A DNA stretch of 49,277 bases. Source: Chlamydiota bacterium (lineage in GTDB: Bacteria > Chlamydiota > Chlamydiia > Chlamydiales > SM23-39). The stretch spans positions 1-49,277 of the forward strand of contig DAIDHZ010000016.1 of NCBI GenBank assembly GCA_027451825.1. The letters run 5' to 3'. A program made the position numbers and the translations under genes. This document shows positions 34,408-43,586 of the stretch, piece by piece (position 1 is the first letter of the stretch; each line of letters starts with the position of its first letter). Below the pieces are notes generated by a model, which did no database searches, was not told where the DNA came from, and saw only the letters and a program-made list of their open reading frames with translations.

Positions 34408-34809
34408 ATGATATCAAATAATTCATTAGTTTTTGCAATTACAAATATAAAACCGGGAAGATTTACAAACATTACCGTAAATCCTTCTTGCGGACAAAAC
34501 AACAATTACCAATTCGGGCAAAAAGTCATATTGAACATTCCTACAGAGTGGGGAATGCAAGAATTACACGGAAAAATAGGACATGTTGTAGAGAGATTTC
34601 CAGAAAATCCAAATCGATTTTCAATCGATATCGACTCATCTCGCTTTGCATCATTTAACCCACCACCTTTTTACAGTCTAAACCCTCCTACAGTATGTCT
34701 TGCCTGGGACACTGCTCCTAAACCAACAAGCAACTTGAAGAACTCTCCCTTAGAAAGGAAAAGATTCTTCGCTCCGGTAATGGGCGGCACATTTTTTGCC
34801 GCAAATTGA
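34408..34809 (+). CDS. Hypothetical protein
   Basis: 133 residues from ATG at 34408 (a TTG at 34372 would add 12 residues). The middle (YQFGQKVILNIPTEWGMQELHGKIGHVVERFPENPNRFSIDID split over about 35-75) looks like a small beta-barrel, perhaps SH3-like, ending in a Pro/Asn-rich tail. No family recognised, no signal peptide. An AT-rich 230-nt region precedes it. May be genus-specific. Confidence 0.5.
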   Translation: MISNNSLVFAITNIKPGRFTNITVNPSCGQNNNYQFGQKVILNIPTEWGMQELHGKIGHVVERFPENPNRFSIDIDSSRFASFNPPPFYSLNPPTVCLAWDTAPKPTSNLKNSPLERKRFFAPVMGGTFFAAN

Positions 34810-34910
34810 TCAGATAGCTCGGCTAACCCACCCTGAAGGGATGAGATTGCACTTCGAGCCGCCCGTTCAACCAGAAGAGCTGATATTGTGTACAAGTTTG
34901 TGACAATCTC

Positions 34911-35525
34911 TTAAAGAAGCTGAACCTCTCCTGTCTTAAGATCATAGTAAGCAGCCTTGATTTCGATCTTTTTTTGACTTGCCATTTTCCCAACGATACC
35001 GGAACGGAGCAAAAGGTCTTTCATATGAAGAGCATTTGCCTTCACAGCAGTTTCTAAAAGATGATCGGGATGGTGTTTTTTAGCATCTTTAACAGCAGGC
35101 CCAATGATCAATGAAAGAGCCGGAATCATCTCCGTTCTACCATCAACCACCGTCTTAACTGCCCCGCAATTTTCATGACCTAAAACAATCACCAAAACAG
35201 ACTCAAGCATTTTGACGGCATACTCGACACTTTCCAATTCCAAAGGTCCAATCACATTACCGGCAACACGAACAACAAAAAGATCTCCAACCCCCTGATC
35301 GAAAAGAATTTCAGGAGAAACCCTTGAATCGGAACAACCGACAATCACTGCAAAGGGAAATTGACTCGACTTTGTCGCCTCTCTTCTTTCTGCTGTTCGA
35401 TTGGGATGCTCTAGCATATCTTTCATATAGCGTTCATTTCCCTTCATCAGCCGATCTAAGGCTTCTTGAGGCGTCATTGCATAAATCTGCACGCCTAAAA
35501 TAAGATAAAAAAAGAAAGCTTTCAT
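34911..35525 (-). CDS. Beta-carbonic anhydrase with signal peptide
   Basis: 204 residues from ATG at 35525; a longer TTG start at 35561 would bury the signal peptide. Signal MKAFFFYLILGVQIYA, then the beta-CA domain with zinc ligands CSDSR (Cys, Asp) and GHENCGA (His, Cys). It interconverts CO2 and bicarbonate, predicted in the periplasm. Single gene. Confidence 0.93.
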   Translation of the reverse strand: MKAFFFYLILGVQIYAMTPQEALDRLMKGNERYMKDMLEHPNRTAERREATKSSQFPFAVIVGCSDSRVSPEILFDQGVGDLFVVRVAGNVIGPLELESVEYAVKMLESVLVIVLGHENCGAVKTVVDGRTEMIPALSLIIGPAVKDAKKHHPDHLLETAVKANALHMKDLLLRSGIVGKMASQKKIEIKAAYYDLKTGEVQLL

Positions 35526-35573
35526 ATTCGATCCTATATAAATATTAAAATTTTCCAGCAATCATAAAATCTT

Positions 35574-36827
35574 TTAATTTCTGATTTGATAATTGCCGCG
35601 AACAATCCATTTATACGAAGTTAATTCTTTTAATCCCATAGGACCGCGTGCATGAATTTTTTGCGTGCTAATGGCAACTTCAGCACCTAAACCAAACTGC
35701 CCACCATCGGTAAAACGAGTCGATGCATTGACATAAACGGCAGCTGAGTCCACTTGCTGAATAAAAAGTTCTGCATGTTGATGATTTTCCGTAAGGATGC
35801 CATCACTATGACCTGTACTATGCATTCGAATATGTTGAACGGCTTCTTCTAAGTTCTCTACGACCTTAATTCCAAGAATGAGACTCAGCCACTCAGTATC
35901 CCAATCCGCTGATTCTGCAAGCTTACAAGATGGTTCTCGCGCAATATCCCATGCTTTGGGATCAAGACGAAAAATCACCCCTTTTTCATTCAATGTTTGA
36001 ACAACCTTAGGGATAAAAATAGAAGCAACAGAAGAATGCACTAAGAGAGTATCTAAAGCATTACACACAGAAGGTCTTTGCGTTTTTGCATTCAAAATGA
36101 CTACGAGGGAACGCTCCAAATCAGCCGACTCATCTACAAATAAGTGACAAATACCAATTCCCCCGGTAATGACCGGAATCGTACTATGCTCAAGGCAAAA
36201 TTGCTGTAATGCCGCGCCACCTCGAGGAATGATCAAATCAATAGACTCATGTAATTGAAGCAATTTTTTCACCTGAGCTCGATCAGAATTCGTAATGAAT
36301 TGAATTGTTTCTATAGGCAAGTCAGCTTCTAACAAAGACTGCTGAATGATCTTTACCAAAATTTGATTTGTGTAAAAAGACTCTGAACCTCCGCGTAAGA
36401 TAGCGCAATTTCCCGATTTCATCGTCAAAACACTAATATCAAGAGTTACATTGGGTCTTGATTCATAAATGACCCCTAATACTCCAATAGGGGTACTACA
36501 TTTTGCAACTTTCAGTTGATTAGGAAGGGTTTGCTCATCACATAAAATTCCTACGGGATCAGGAAGAGCGATCACCTGCTCTATGTCGTGAATGATCCCT
36601 TTTAAGCGATTTGCTAAAGAGAGCCTTTCCAATAAAGAAGCATTGAGTCCATTGGATTTAGCAAGAGTTAAATCTCTTTGATTTTCCTGTAAAATCGCAT
36701 CTTCATGATTCTTTAAATTCTCAATTAAAGCTTTCAAAGCGCCATTTTTTTGTTTTAAAGAAGCTTTAGACATTTCAACTGCAGCAGCTTTGGCAGCGAT
36801 TGCCATTTGTTTCAAATCTGTATTCAT
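35574..36827 (-). CDS. proA: Gamma-glutamyl phosphate reductase
   Basis: 417 residues, full length. Catalytic Cys in RPSVCNALDTLL (about residue 255), the NAD(P) region VIYESRPNVTLD, RGGSES and C-terminal TDGGQFGLGAEVAIS. Second step of proline synthesis (NADPH-dependent reduction of glutamyl phosphate). Start ATG overlaps the proB stop (TAATG), so the two are coupled. Confidence 0.96.
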   Translation of the reverse strand: MNTDLKQMAIAAKAAAVEMSKASLKQKNGALKALIENLKNHEDAILQENQRDLTLAKSNGLNASLLERLSLANRLKGIIHDIEQVIALPDPVGILCDEQTLPNQLKVAKCSTPIGVLGVIYESRPNVTLDISVLTMKSGNCAILRGGSESFYTNQILVKIIQQSLLEADLPIETIQFITNSDRAQVKKLLQLHESIDLIIPRGGAALQQFCLEHSTIPVITGGIGICHLFVDESADLERSLVVILNAKTQRPSVCNALDTLLVHSSVASIFIPKVVQTLNEKGVIFRLDPKAWDIAREPSCKLAESADWDTEWLSLILGIKVVENLEEAVQHIRMHSTGHSDGILTENHQHAELFIQQVDSAAVYVNASTRFTDGGQFGLGAEVAISTQKIHARGPMGLKELTSYKWIVRGNYQIRN

Positions 36828-37618
36828 TAGGCCCTCTCCCTTTCACATGACTCAAATAATGTACCAATCTGTCTACCTTCCACCAAATCAATCAAAACAT
36901 TCGGGCGAAAAGAAGAAGCAATGATCGTCTGAGCTCCTGATTTTGCTGCCATCTGAGCCGCTTCAATTTTTGTGATCATGCCTCCCGTACCAAGAGAGGT
37001 AGAAGACCCTCCAGCAAGGGCATAAATCTTTTCATCGATGCGGCTCACAATAGGAATGAGTGCAGCTTCAGGATGAAGACGAGGATCTGCCGTATAGAGA
37101 CCTTCTTGATCCGTTAAAAGGATGACAGTATCAGCCGCAATTAAACTTGCGATGAATGCAGCGAGATGATCATTATTTCCAATGCAGAAATCTTTTGTTG
37201 CTACTGCATCATTTTCATTAATGATTGGAATGATATTGTTTTTCAATAAACAACTTAAAGCATCTTTTATAACAGATTGATGATCGCAAGAGAAATCGTT
37301 CTTTGTAAAAAGAACCTGTCCTACTTGAATATCAAATAAGGAAAACAATTCAGACCATACCTGCATTAACTTGACTTGCCCTATGGAAGCACATGTTTGC
37401 TTGGACGCTGTTAATTGATTAAGACTTAAAGACCCTCTTCCTGTTGCAACAGCCCCCGAACTCACTAAAAGAAGTTCTAATCCTTTGCTTCGTAGATGTG
37501 CTATTTGCTGCACCAAACTTAACATGTAACGTTTAGATAGTTTTTGGCTACCTTGCGTCAAAGTACTTGTACCTACCTTAATCACAATTTTACGCATCGC
37601 CTTCATAAAAAAACTCAT
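36827..37618 (-). CDS. proB: Glutamate 5-kinase, short form without PUA domain
   Basis: 263 residues. Amino-acid-kinase fold: IVIKVGTSTL, SSGAVATGRG, INENDAVAT, LLTDQEGLYTADPR and GTGGMITKIEAA. E. coli ProB has 367 residues because of a C-terminal PUA domain; this one ends after the kinase domain. First step of proline synthesis. Starts at 37606 or 37597 (MRKIVIKVG) are possible alternatives. Confidence 0.95.
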   Translation of the reverse strand: MSFFMKAMRKIVIKVGTSTLTQGSQKLSKRYMLSLVQQIAHLRSKGLELLLVSSGAVATGRGSLSLNQLTASKQTCASIGQVKLMQVWSELFSLFDIQVGQVLFTKNDFSCDHQSVIKDALSCLLKNNIIPIINENDAVATKDFCIGNNDHLAAFIASLIAADTVILLTDQEGLYTADPRLHPEAALIPIVSRIDEKIYALAGGSSTSLGTGGMITKIEAAQMAAKSGAQTIIASSFRPNVLIDLVEGRQIGTLFESCERERA

Positions 37619-37682
37619 TTTTAAAAAAATAATTCACAACGATTAATTGCAAAAAAAATAATTGCAATGAACGAAAAGCAAT

Positions 37683-37703
37683 GTTCTAAAAAAAATTTAG
37701 AAC
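37683..37703. promoter_or_regulatory. Perfect 8-bp inverted repeat upstream of proBA
   Basis: GTTCTAAA and TTTAGAAC around a 5-nt A spacer, 65 nt before the proB start. A candidate operator. The rest of 37619-37883 is AT-rich with no ORF. Confidence 0.35.
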
Positions 37704-37883
37704 CAAAAAATAGAATATTTTAAAAAGAATTTACCCTAAAAAGGGCGGGAGTGGAGACGAACTGATAAACTGACGACTTGATGCTGTGAAAAACATTTCT
37801 TTCATATCTACCACCAACAGTGGGCTATAAAAATATTGACAATATGTCTGGATGCTATTTTTACAAAAAGGAAACTTTAAAAG

Positions 37884-38870
37884 CTACTCTTTCTTAAAAC
37901 TTCTCAATGAAATTTTCCAGCAATAATGAATTTTTTGATTATGAAAATCAGGAGGGATCGTTTTTTCTGAAATATCCAAAATAGAGCAATCAGGAAACAG
38001 ACTTTCATCAAAATCAAATTTCCGCGAATTCGTGCTAAAAAAAAGAACGCCATCTTTTGCGAGAAAACGCAATGCTTTTGAAATGATCGTCTTATAATCT
38101 AGCTGAATATCAAACATCTGATCCATTTTCTTAGAACGAGAAATCGTAGGAGGATCGATCACGATGATGTCATACTCGCCTCTTTCTTCATCGAGGAATT
38201 TTAAACAATCTTCTCTGACAATCACATTGTTCGTAAGAGATAATGAATTTAAACGAAAATTCTCTTTTCCCCATTCAGTATACGTATTCGAAAGATCGAC
38301 GCTTTTTGTAAAAAGAGCGCCGGACATTGCTGCCTGAACGCTAAATGAACAAGTGTATGAAAAAAGATTTAAAAGCCGCTTGCCTTTAGACATCTGAGCC
38401 ACCATCTGACGCGTTTCCCGATGATCCAAAAAAAGCCCGGTATCCAGATAATCACAAAGATTGACCCTAAACTTCACTCCATACTCAAGAACTGTAAAAA
38501 ACTCTTTAGACTGAGATGCCTTTTCATATTGCTCGACTTTCTCTCGTTTAATCCTCGTTCGCCAATAGATACGATCGAGCGGCACATTAAAAATAGAACA
38601 AATCGCATCGACCGCTGCATCATAAAGATCTTGACGAGGTTCATCACTCTCTCTTGTGCTGGTAAAGTAATGAACGCAAAAACGGCCATCATAAAAATCG
38701 ATCGCAAGCGGATATTCTTTAATATCTTTATCGTAAATCCGAAAACAATTTGTTTTAGTTCTTTTCGCCCATTTCTTCAAATGGCGATAATTTTTTCGAA
38801 TTCGATTTTTCAAAGGCGAGCTCTTATCCTCGCCATCAGCAATCATTGGAAGTGAAAAGCAATCATCCAT
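37884..38870 (-). CDS. RlmK-like class I rRNA methyltransferase
   Basis: 328 residues from ATG at 38870 (a GTG two codons earlier is possible). Motifs: YLDTGLFLDHRETR, LLNLFSYTCSFSVQAA (SAM motif I), VDLSNTYTEWGKENF, and IVIDPPTISRSKKM (catalytic DPPT). This is the organisation of the RlmK half of E. coli RlmKL (m7G2069 of 23S rRNA) and of RlmI. It may act alone on 23S rRNA. Confidence 0.88.
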   Translation of the reverse strand: MDDCFSLPMIADGEDKSSPLKNRIRKNYRHLKKWAKRTKTNCFRIYDKDIKEYPLAIDFYDGRFCVHYFTSTRESDEPRQDLYDAAVDAICSIFNVPLDRIYWRTRIKREKVEQYEKASQSKEFFTVLEYGVKFRVNLCDYLDTGLFLDHRETRQMVAQMSKGKRLLNLFSYTCSFSVQAAMSGALFTKSVDLSNTYTEWGKENFRLNSLSLTNNVIVREDCLKFLDEERGEYDIIVIDPPTISRSKKMDQMFDIQLDYKTIISKALRFLAKDGVLFFSTNSRKFDFDESLFPDCSILDISEKTIPPDFHNQKIHYCWKISLRSFKKE

Positions 38871-38955
38871 AAACACTACAAATTACCCCGTATATTTTTA
38901 CGTTCTTTGTCTTAAAATGATAGAGAAAACGGACGATGCTTTTGAACGCCTGCTC

Positions 38956-39011
38956 GGGCGACAATGGAGAAACAATATGGCACAGTCGCAACAAGCAAAT
39001 TGCCCTCATTT
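38956..39011. repeat. Dispersed 56-bp repeat, copy 1
   Basis: Matches 42892-42947 over about 56 bp with few differences, including an identical core AACAATATGGCACAG and CGCAACAAGCAAATTGCCC. It lies between divergent genes. In this copy a TCATTT/AAATGA hairpin follows. Confidence 0.7.
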
Positions 39012-39112
39012 CCAACTTGCTTAAATGAAACTGAATAGTTCTCAGAATTTTTAACTAGAAGAACTTTTTCCTTTCCATTATCCTTTTTTTGCAAAAAATT
39101 TCTTGATTTTAG

Positions 39113-40168
39113 ATGAGTCTGAAAAGAGTCTCGATTTTTCTCTTTGGCTTCTTTGCACTAGTTTGTTGTTCCCTCGTTCTCTGGCCAGGGACGTCCCATC
39201 CATGCATAGGCATCATTAGCGATGACACGTATTGCGGAGAAAGGGAGCTTGCCTGGAGAATCAAGATCGCCGCCGAAAATCTTGGATGGAAAGCCATCCT
39301 CGACGAAAAAAGAGGGTGTCATCTTAAAAAAAAGAAAGGAGTGGATTGGGTACTTTGCATGAATCCGCGACATGAGCGCTATAATAAGCACTCCCATAAC
39401 TATATCACTTTGCTTCACCCATTTGAATATGAGAAGCTAAAGAAAAAACCCAACTGCTGCCCATTCTACGAAAGATACAATGGTTATCTTCTCACAATCA
39501 CCCCAAAAGAAGACCTCAAAATATTTCTCCAATCAAAAAATAAACCGTTTTTTTCAGTCCCTTTCTATCCAACTCTACAATATGTCGAGTATATGAAAGT
39601 GCCCTTAAACACCGTCATGACGATGATCTCCGTTTGGGGAAATAGGCTTGGGGATGAAAAGTTCAAACGCCTTTATTCCCTCTTAAGCCAAGGCGGATTC
39701 ACGAAGTTTTATGGCGTCAATGATCATCATGCAGTTGCACAAGAACACTATCTCGGCAAACTTCCTTTCGATGGCGTCTCTGTCATTCATGCCATACAAA
39801 AGCATGGAATTTCGCTCATTTTTCATTCTGATACACACAATCGAGAAAAAATTCCTTCCTCTCGGATTTTTGAAGCGGCAGCAGCTTCGGCCGTCATCAT
39901 TTCCGACACCAATGCCTTTGTAAAAAAGCATTTTGGCGAAAACGTTTTTTATGTGGACACATCACTATCCGCAGAAGAGATCTATCTGCAAATTGAAAAC
40001 CATGTGAATACCATCCGCCTGGCCCCCGAAAAAGCGCTCGAAATGGCCAAAAGGGCCCACGAAATCTTTGTAGACCAATTTCTTATGGAAACACAACTTA
40101 TAAATATCATGTCTATGCATCAAGAAATTATCAAATATGAAAAAAAACGATCAATGTGGTTTTTTTAA
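39113..40168 (+). CDS. Membrane-anchored glycosyltransferase-like protein
   Basis: 351 residues. A hydrophobic N-terminus (about 6-25) is a signal anchor. The C-terminal part has SSRIFEAAAASAVIISDTNAF, then FGENVFYVDTS, the donor-site pattern of group-1-like GT-B glycosyltransferases (Glyco_trans_1_2 type). The N-terminal half (IGIISDDTYCGERELAWRIKIAAENLG) is a plausible acceptor domain. Substrate unknown. Its last 32 nt overlap the ORF of the beta-propeller gene. Confidence 0.7.
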   Translation: MSLKRVSIFLFGFFALVCCSLVLWPGTSHPCIGIISDDTYCGERELAWRIKIAAENLGWKAILDEKRGCHLKKKKGVDWVLCMNPRHERYNKHSHNYITLLHPFEYEKLKKKPNCCPFYERYNGYLLTITPKEDLKIFLQSKNKPFFSVPFYPTLQYVEYMKVPLNTVMTMISVWGNRLGDEKFKRLYSLLSQGGFTKFYGVNDHHAVAQEHYLGKLPFDGVSVIHAIQKHGISLIFHSDTHNREKIPSSRIFEAAAASAVIISDTNAFVKKHFGENVFYVDTSLSAEEIYLQIENHVNTIRLAPEKALEMAKRAHEIFVDQFLMETQLINIMSMHQEIIKYEKKRSMWFF

Positions 40169-41492
40169 ATTTTTTACTGGTTATACCGAGAGTGAATCAA
40201 GAATCGGAATATGGCAAGGAGGCGCCCGCCATTTGAATCAGGCGGAGCCGGTGCCGAAGCAACCCAACTTGAATAAGTTGGGTGATGCAGGCAGATTCAA
40301 ATGCCGAGGCTGCCCGACGCTGCCAGAACCGATGCTTGATTCACGAGCGGTATATACCGAGAGTGAATCAAGAATCGAAATATGGCAAGGAGGCTCCCGC
40401 CATTTGGCAAGAAGACTCTTCAAACACTTTCTTTACAATCTCTCGAAGAGACGAATCCTATTTGGCATCAGCTATTTTGGACTTGCTCACGCTTTTTTTC
40501 ATCCCGAGCCGCACGCGATCATTCCGAATGCTAGATCTACTTATAGCCTTCTCAACAGTGTGGATTTTCATCCAAAAGAGCCCATTTTTTGTGTCACGCA
40601 TACACACAACAATATCATTCGTCTCTATAGAATCGACAATGACATGCACCCCGTTCTGATCCAAACAATCAAAGGAGTCAGCGCCCAATTAAAAGAACCT
40701 CAACATGCTGTTTTTTCTCCGGATGGAAAAAAGATCGTCGTCGCCAACTGGACAGATCGATCACTGAATGTCTACCTGAGAAAGAATAACGGCCTTTTCG
40801 AGAAAAAACCGATTCATACCGTTTTTCTTCCGGAAGCGCTGCATCAATCAAAACCGCACGGGATTGCCTTCTCCCCTTCGGGTCAATATCTAGCTGTCGC
40901 ATGCGGAGCATCGCATGAGTTCAAAAATGGCCTCGCTCTCTTTGAGAACATCGGATATCGCCTGAAACATGTCGACATCCTGACACATGATCAACTACCG
41001 GGAATCCCCAAGGGAATTTGTTTCTCTCCTGATGGCACGTGCCTTCTTGTTACTTTTTGCGAACCCAGCGGTCTTGCTATTTTTCATTTCGATGGCAAGA
41101 AAATAAATCCTCTTCCGAAACAAATCATTCAAGGCGACCATACCGGATTATCACGTCCTGAGGATATCAAGCTAATGCCCAAACGCCCCTATTGCTCCGT
41201 GAGCAATAGTGACAAGAACACTGTTACTTTCTATCATTTTGATAAAAGCACCAATACCATCGCCGATACTCCATGCTGGTCTCTTAAGAATCCGGAGGCT
41301 CACCTTACCTTCCCTCACGGGATAGCTTTTTCCGCTGAAGGGTCATACCTCGCTGTCACACAATTCGGCCACATCGAAGTAACACAAGAGGGAAACATCG
41401 TCTGGAAAAGTAAATTTCCCCCTCAAGAAGGAGCTGTCAACATTTACCGAGAGAAAGAAATCGCAACATCATTAGACCTCTTGCATAACTAA
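40137..41492 (+). CDS. Beta-propeller (lactonase/WD40-like) protein with MITE-derived N-terminus
   Basis: 451 codons as read from ATG 40137, but residues about 16-90 are translation of the MITE-like repeat at 40182-40405, giving the sequence YTESESRIxIWQGGxRHL twice. The genuine protein probably begins after it, with a hydrophobic segment (RRILFGISYFGLAHAFF, about 102-118) and then blades with HAVFSPDGKKIVVAN, HGIAFSPSGQYLAVA, GICFSPDGTCLLVT and HGIAFSAEGSYLAVT, typical of 6-phosphogluconolactonase-like or YncE-like seven-bladed propellers. No ATG lies between the repeat and the blades, so the element may have replaced the native start. Whether it is still translated is unclear. Confidence 0.65.
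   Translation: MKKNDQCGFFKFFTGYTESESRIGIWQGGARHLNQAEPVPKQPNLNKLGDAGRFKCRGCPTLPEPMLDSRAVYTESESRIEIWQGGSRHLARRLFKHFLYNLSKRRILFGISYFGLAHAFFHPEPHAIIPNARSTYSLLNSVDFHPKEPIFCVTHTHNNIIRLYRIDNDMHPVLIQTIKGVSAQLKEPQHAVFSPDGKKIVVANWTDRSLNVYLRKNNGLFEKKPIHTVFLPEALHQSKPHGIAFSPSGQYLAVACGASHEFKNGLALFENIGYRLKHVDILTHDQLPGIPKGICFSPDGTCLLVTFCEPSGLAIFHFDGKKINPLPKQIIQGDHTGLSRPEDIKLMPKRPYCSVSNSDKNTVTFYHFDKSTNTIADTPCWSLKNPEAHLTFPHGIAFSAEGSYLAVTQFGHIEVTQEGNIVWKSKFPPQEGAVNIYREKEIATSLDLLHN
40182..40354. mobile_element. MITE-like palindromic element, copy 1
   Basis: 173 bp. The ends start with TATACCG and form about 26-bp imperfect terminal inverted repeats (GTGAATCAAG part perfectly kept). The centre is a hairpin, CCCAACTT-GAAT-AAGTTGGG (40263-40282). 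It is related along its length to the reverse complement of 48178-48353. The ends in TA and small size suggest a non-autonomous element. Confidence 0.75.
40353..40405. repeat. Partial second copy of the MITE-like element end
   Basis: 53 bp, nearly identical (about 51 of 53) to 40182-40234, placed directly after copy 1 with a shared TATATA. It then stops at the propeller gene sequence. Looks like a nested or truncated element. Confidence 0.75.
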
Positions 41493-41560
41493 AATACGGG
41501 CATACATTACAAACAAACATTGCTAATTTTAATAAAAGTGGGTTTTCTCAAATTCTAATA

Positions 41561-42790
41561 TCATTGAGTCTGAACACAATGATTTTCTTGAATAAAAAAA
41601 GCAATAAAAATAGCACCGAGTAGACACAGGGGCAAAACAGTCAAAGACAAAACATAGTTATTCGTTATATCCAGGACCCATCCAATAAAAGGTTGAACAA
41701 AAATTGCACCTGACATTGCAAACATATTCGTAAGTCCGCTCGCAGCTCCGGCAGAGAAGGGATGATTTATTTCACAAGCTGTTGTATAACTAACAGCAAC
41801 GGCTCCGGAAAAGATGCCAAACAAAAGCAACATGGTTCCCATAAAAAAAATAGAAGAACTTGGAAAGTAGATAATATCCATCATCGTCATGGCAGCACCC
41901 ACAGCTCCATATAACAAAACTTGTTTCCGTCTTCCTATTTTATCAGACATCCAACCAAACAAAGGAGCCCCAATCACCCAACCTATAAAAATAAATGAAA
42001 GAAGGGATGCTGCATCAACAGTTGAAATGGAATAAAGATCTGAGAGATAAGAAGTCCCCCAAAGGGCACCAAAGCCGTTTGTTGGTGTCGTCATACAAAA
42101 GGCATAAAAAGCAACAAACCATGTTTGCGCATTTTTAAAGACAGCAATGAGATTTTTCCATATTCCCATTTGCGTTTTCTCCGGAATATTTTGAATATGA
42201 CCGGAAGGATGGTCTCGCAAAATAAAAAACGCAAACAAAGCAAGAGGAATGCCAAGTAAAGAAACGGCCCATAAAGTTTGATGCCAACCAATCATTGCAG
42301 CACTTTTCGCAATCGGACCTTCTCCAAGAATGGCTCCTGAAGTGCCTAGCATTATGGTGACCCCTGTCATTAAGGCGAAATGACGAGAAGTAAACCAATT
42401 ACGAATGACGCGCACTGTCGCTACAAAAGAAAAAGCCGCAGAAAACCCAATCAAAAATCGAGCGATCCCCGCAATCATCGGATGCTGCGCATAGGCAAAC
42501 AAAGCCCCGCCTAAAATGCACAAAGGAAGCATGATACAGACAACGATTCGTGGACCGAAACGATCAATCATAAGCCCAGCAGGAAGTTGCATAGGACCAT
42601 AGGCATAATAAAAAAGTGAAACAATAAATCCAAAAGCTGCGGAATCTATTCCATAGTAGCCTTGTAGCTCATGAATCATTGCACTGGGAGAGACTCTTAA
42701 AATGTATTCATACAAAAAGAAAAGCGTCGGAATCACCCACATGATTACAGCGCTGATTAACATTGTAATGTTTTGTCGTCTTGTCTTCAT
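41561..42790 (-). CDS. Major facilitator superfamily transporter
   Basis: 409 residues, 12 predicted membrane segments. GLMIDRFGPRIV between segments 2 and 3 and GWMSDKIGRRKQ between 8 and 9 are the MFS loop motifs. The start FLYEYILRVSPSAM resembles the Pht-type transporters of intracellular bacteria, but the substrate cannot be told. Single gene. Confidence 0.88.
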   Translation of the reverse strand: MKTRRQNITMLISAVIMWVIPTLFFLYEYILRVSPSAMIHELQGYYGIDSAAFGFIVSLFYYAYGPMQLPAGLMIDRFGPRIVVCIMLPLCILGGALFAYAQHPMIAGIARFLIGFSAAFSFVATVRVIRNWFTSRHFALMTGVTIMLGTSGAILGEGPIAKSAAMIGWHQTLWAVSLLGIPLALFAFFILRDHPSGHIQNIPEKTQMGIWKNLIAVFKNAQTWFVAFYAFCMTTPTNGFGALWGTSYLSDLYSISTVDAASLLSFIFIGWVIGAPLFGWMSDKIGRRKQVLLYGAVGAAMTMMDIIYFPSSSIFFMGTMLLLFGIFSGAVAVSYTTACEINHPFSAGAASGLTNMFAMSGAIFVQPFIGWVLDITNNYVLSLTVLPLCLLGAIFIAFFIQENHCVQTQ

Positions 42791-42891
42791 TTTGCCCCGA
42801 AATATGGATACGTCTTACTGTCCCAGCCTATGTAAAAATATCTTTACAATCAAACAAAAGAGTCTATTGACAGTTGAATGAAGAAAGCTAT

Positions 42892-42955
42892 GGGCGATGA
42901 TGAGAGAACAATATGGCACAGCCGCAACAAGCAAATTGCCCCCTTTTTATCGCCC
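42892..42955. repeat. Dispersed 56-64-bp repeat, copy 2
   Basis: Second copy of the repeat at 38956-39011. Here it is bounded by GGGCGAT and ATCGCCC, a 7-bp inverted terminal pair. It lies between the MFS start and the ABC ATPase stop. Confidence 0.7.
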
Positions 42956-42957
42956 GT

Positions 42958-42981
42958 GTCCATTAACACAGGTTAATGGAC
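42958..42981 (-). terminator. Strong hairpin at the end of the ABC operon
   Basis: 10-bp perfect stem GTCCATTAAC/GTTAATGGAC with a 4-nt loop. The stem contains the stop codon of the ATPase gene. There is no T-run, so it may be a processing or stability hairpin rather than an intrinsic terminator. Confidence 0.4.
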
Positions 42982-43586
42982 AGGGAATTTGAGATTTTGT
43001 CGATCAACGTCTGATCATGTGTCGCAACAACAATCCCCGTTCCTTTTGCTTGCAAAGTTGTCAATAAATCAAGCAATCGGTCGACATTTTCTGAATCCAA
43101 AGCCGATGTTGGCTCATCGAGAGCCAGAAATAAAGGATCGAGCACAAGTGCTCGTGCGATAGCGACCCGCTGCTGCTGCCCTCCTGAAAGTTCATGTGGA
43201 AACGAGTCGGCTTTTTCCTCAATTCCCAGAAATTGAAACATCGCCATTACTTTTTCCTGCGCTTCTTTTCTAAAATCTCCTGCATTGCACAAAGCCCATG
43301 TGCAATTTTCAAGAGCACTCATGTGTGGGAAAAGAGCATAGGCTTGCGAAACAAACCCGATAATTTTAGCTCTCTCTTGAGGTTTCAAGCTGCGTAAAGA
43401 TCTTCCTTTATAAAAAATATCTCCCACATAGCCTGATTCAAGCTGGACCAAACAGCGTAGCAGCGATGTTTTCCCTGATCCACTTTTTCCAAGAAGAAGA
43501 GTGATTTGGTTACAAAGAACAGTAAAGTTCATTGAATCAAAAATGATTTTCTTTTTGCGCAAACCCAAATTTTTAATTTCTAACAT
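42963..43586 (-). CDS. Amino-acid ABC transporter ATPase
   Basis: 207 residues. Walker A GKSGSGKT (about 33-40), Q-loop FVSQAYALFPHMSA, signature LSGGQQQRVAIARAL, Walker B LFLALDEPTSALD and switch VVATHD. Belongs to the GlnQ/HisP/ArtP polar amino-acid group but is about 35 residues shorter at the C-terminus. It overlaps the permease gene by 14 nt. Last gene of the leader-controlled operon. Confidence 0.94.
   Translation of the reverse strand: MLEIKNLGLRKKKIIFDSMNFTVLCNQITLLLGKSGSGKTSLLRCLVQLESGYVGDIFYKGRSLRSLKPQERAKIIGFVSQAYALFPHMSALENCTWALCNAGDFRKEAQEKVMAMFQFLGIEEKADSFPHELSGGQQQRVAIARALVLDPLFLALDEPTSALDSENVDRLLDLLTTLQAKGTGIVVATHDQTLIDKISNSLSINLC

Noticed and set aside
38912..39094. 60-codon minus-strand ORF
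   Set aside because: Covers the dispersed repeat and has no recognisable protein features.
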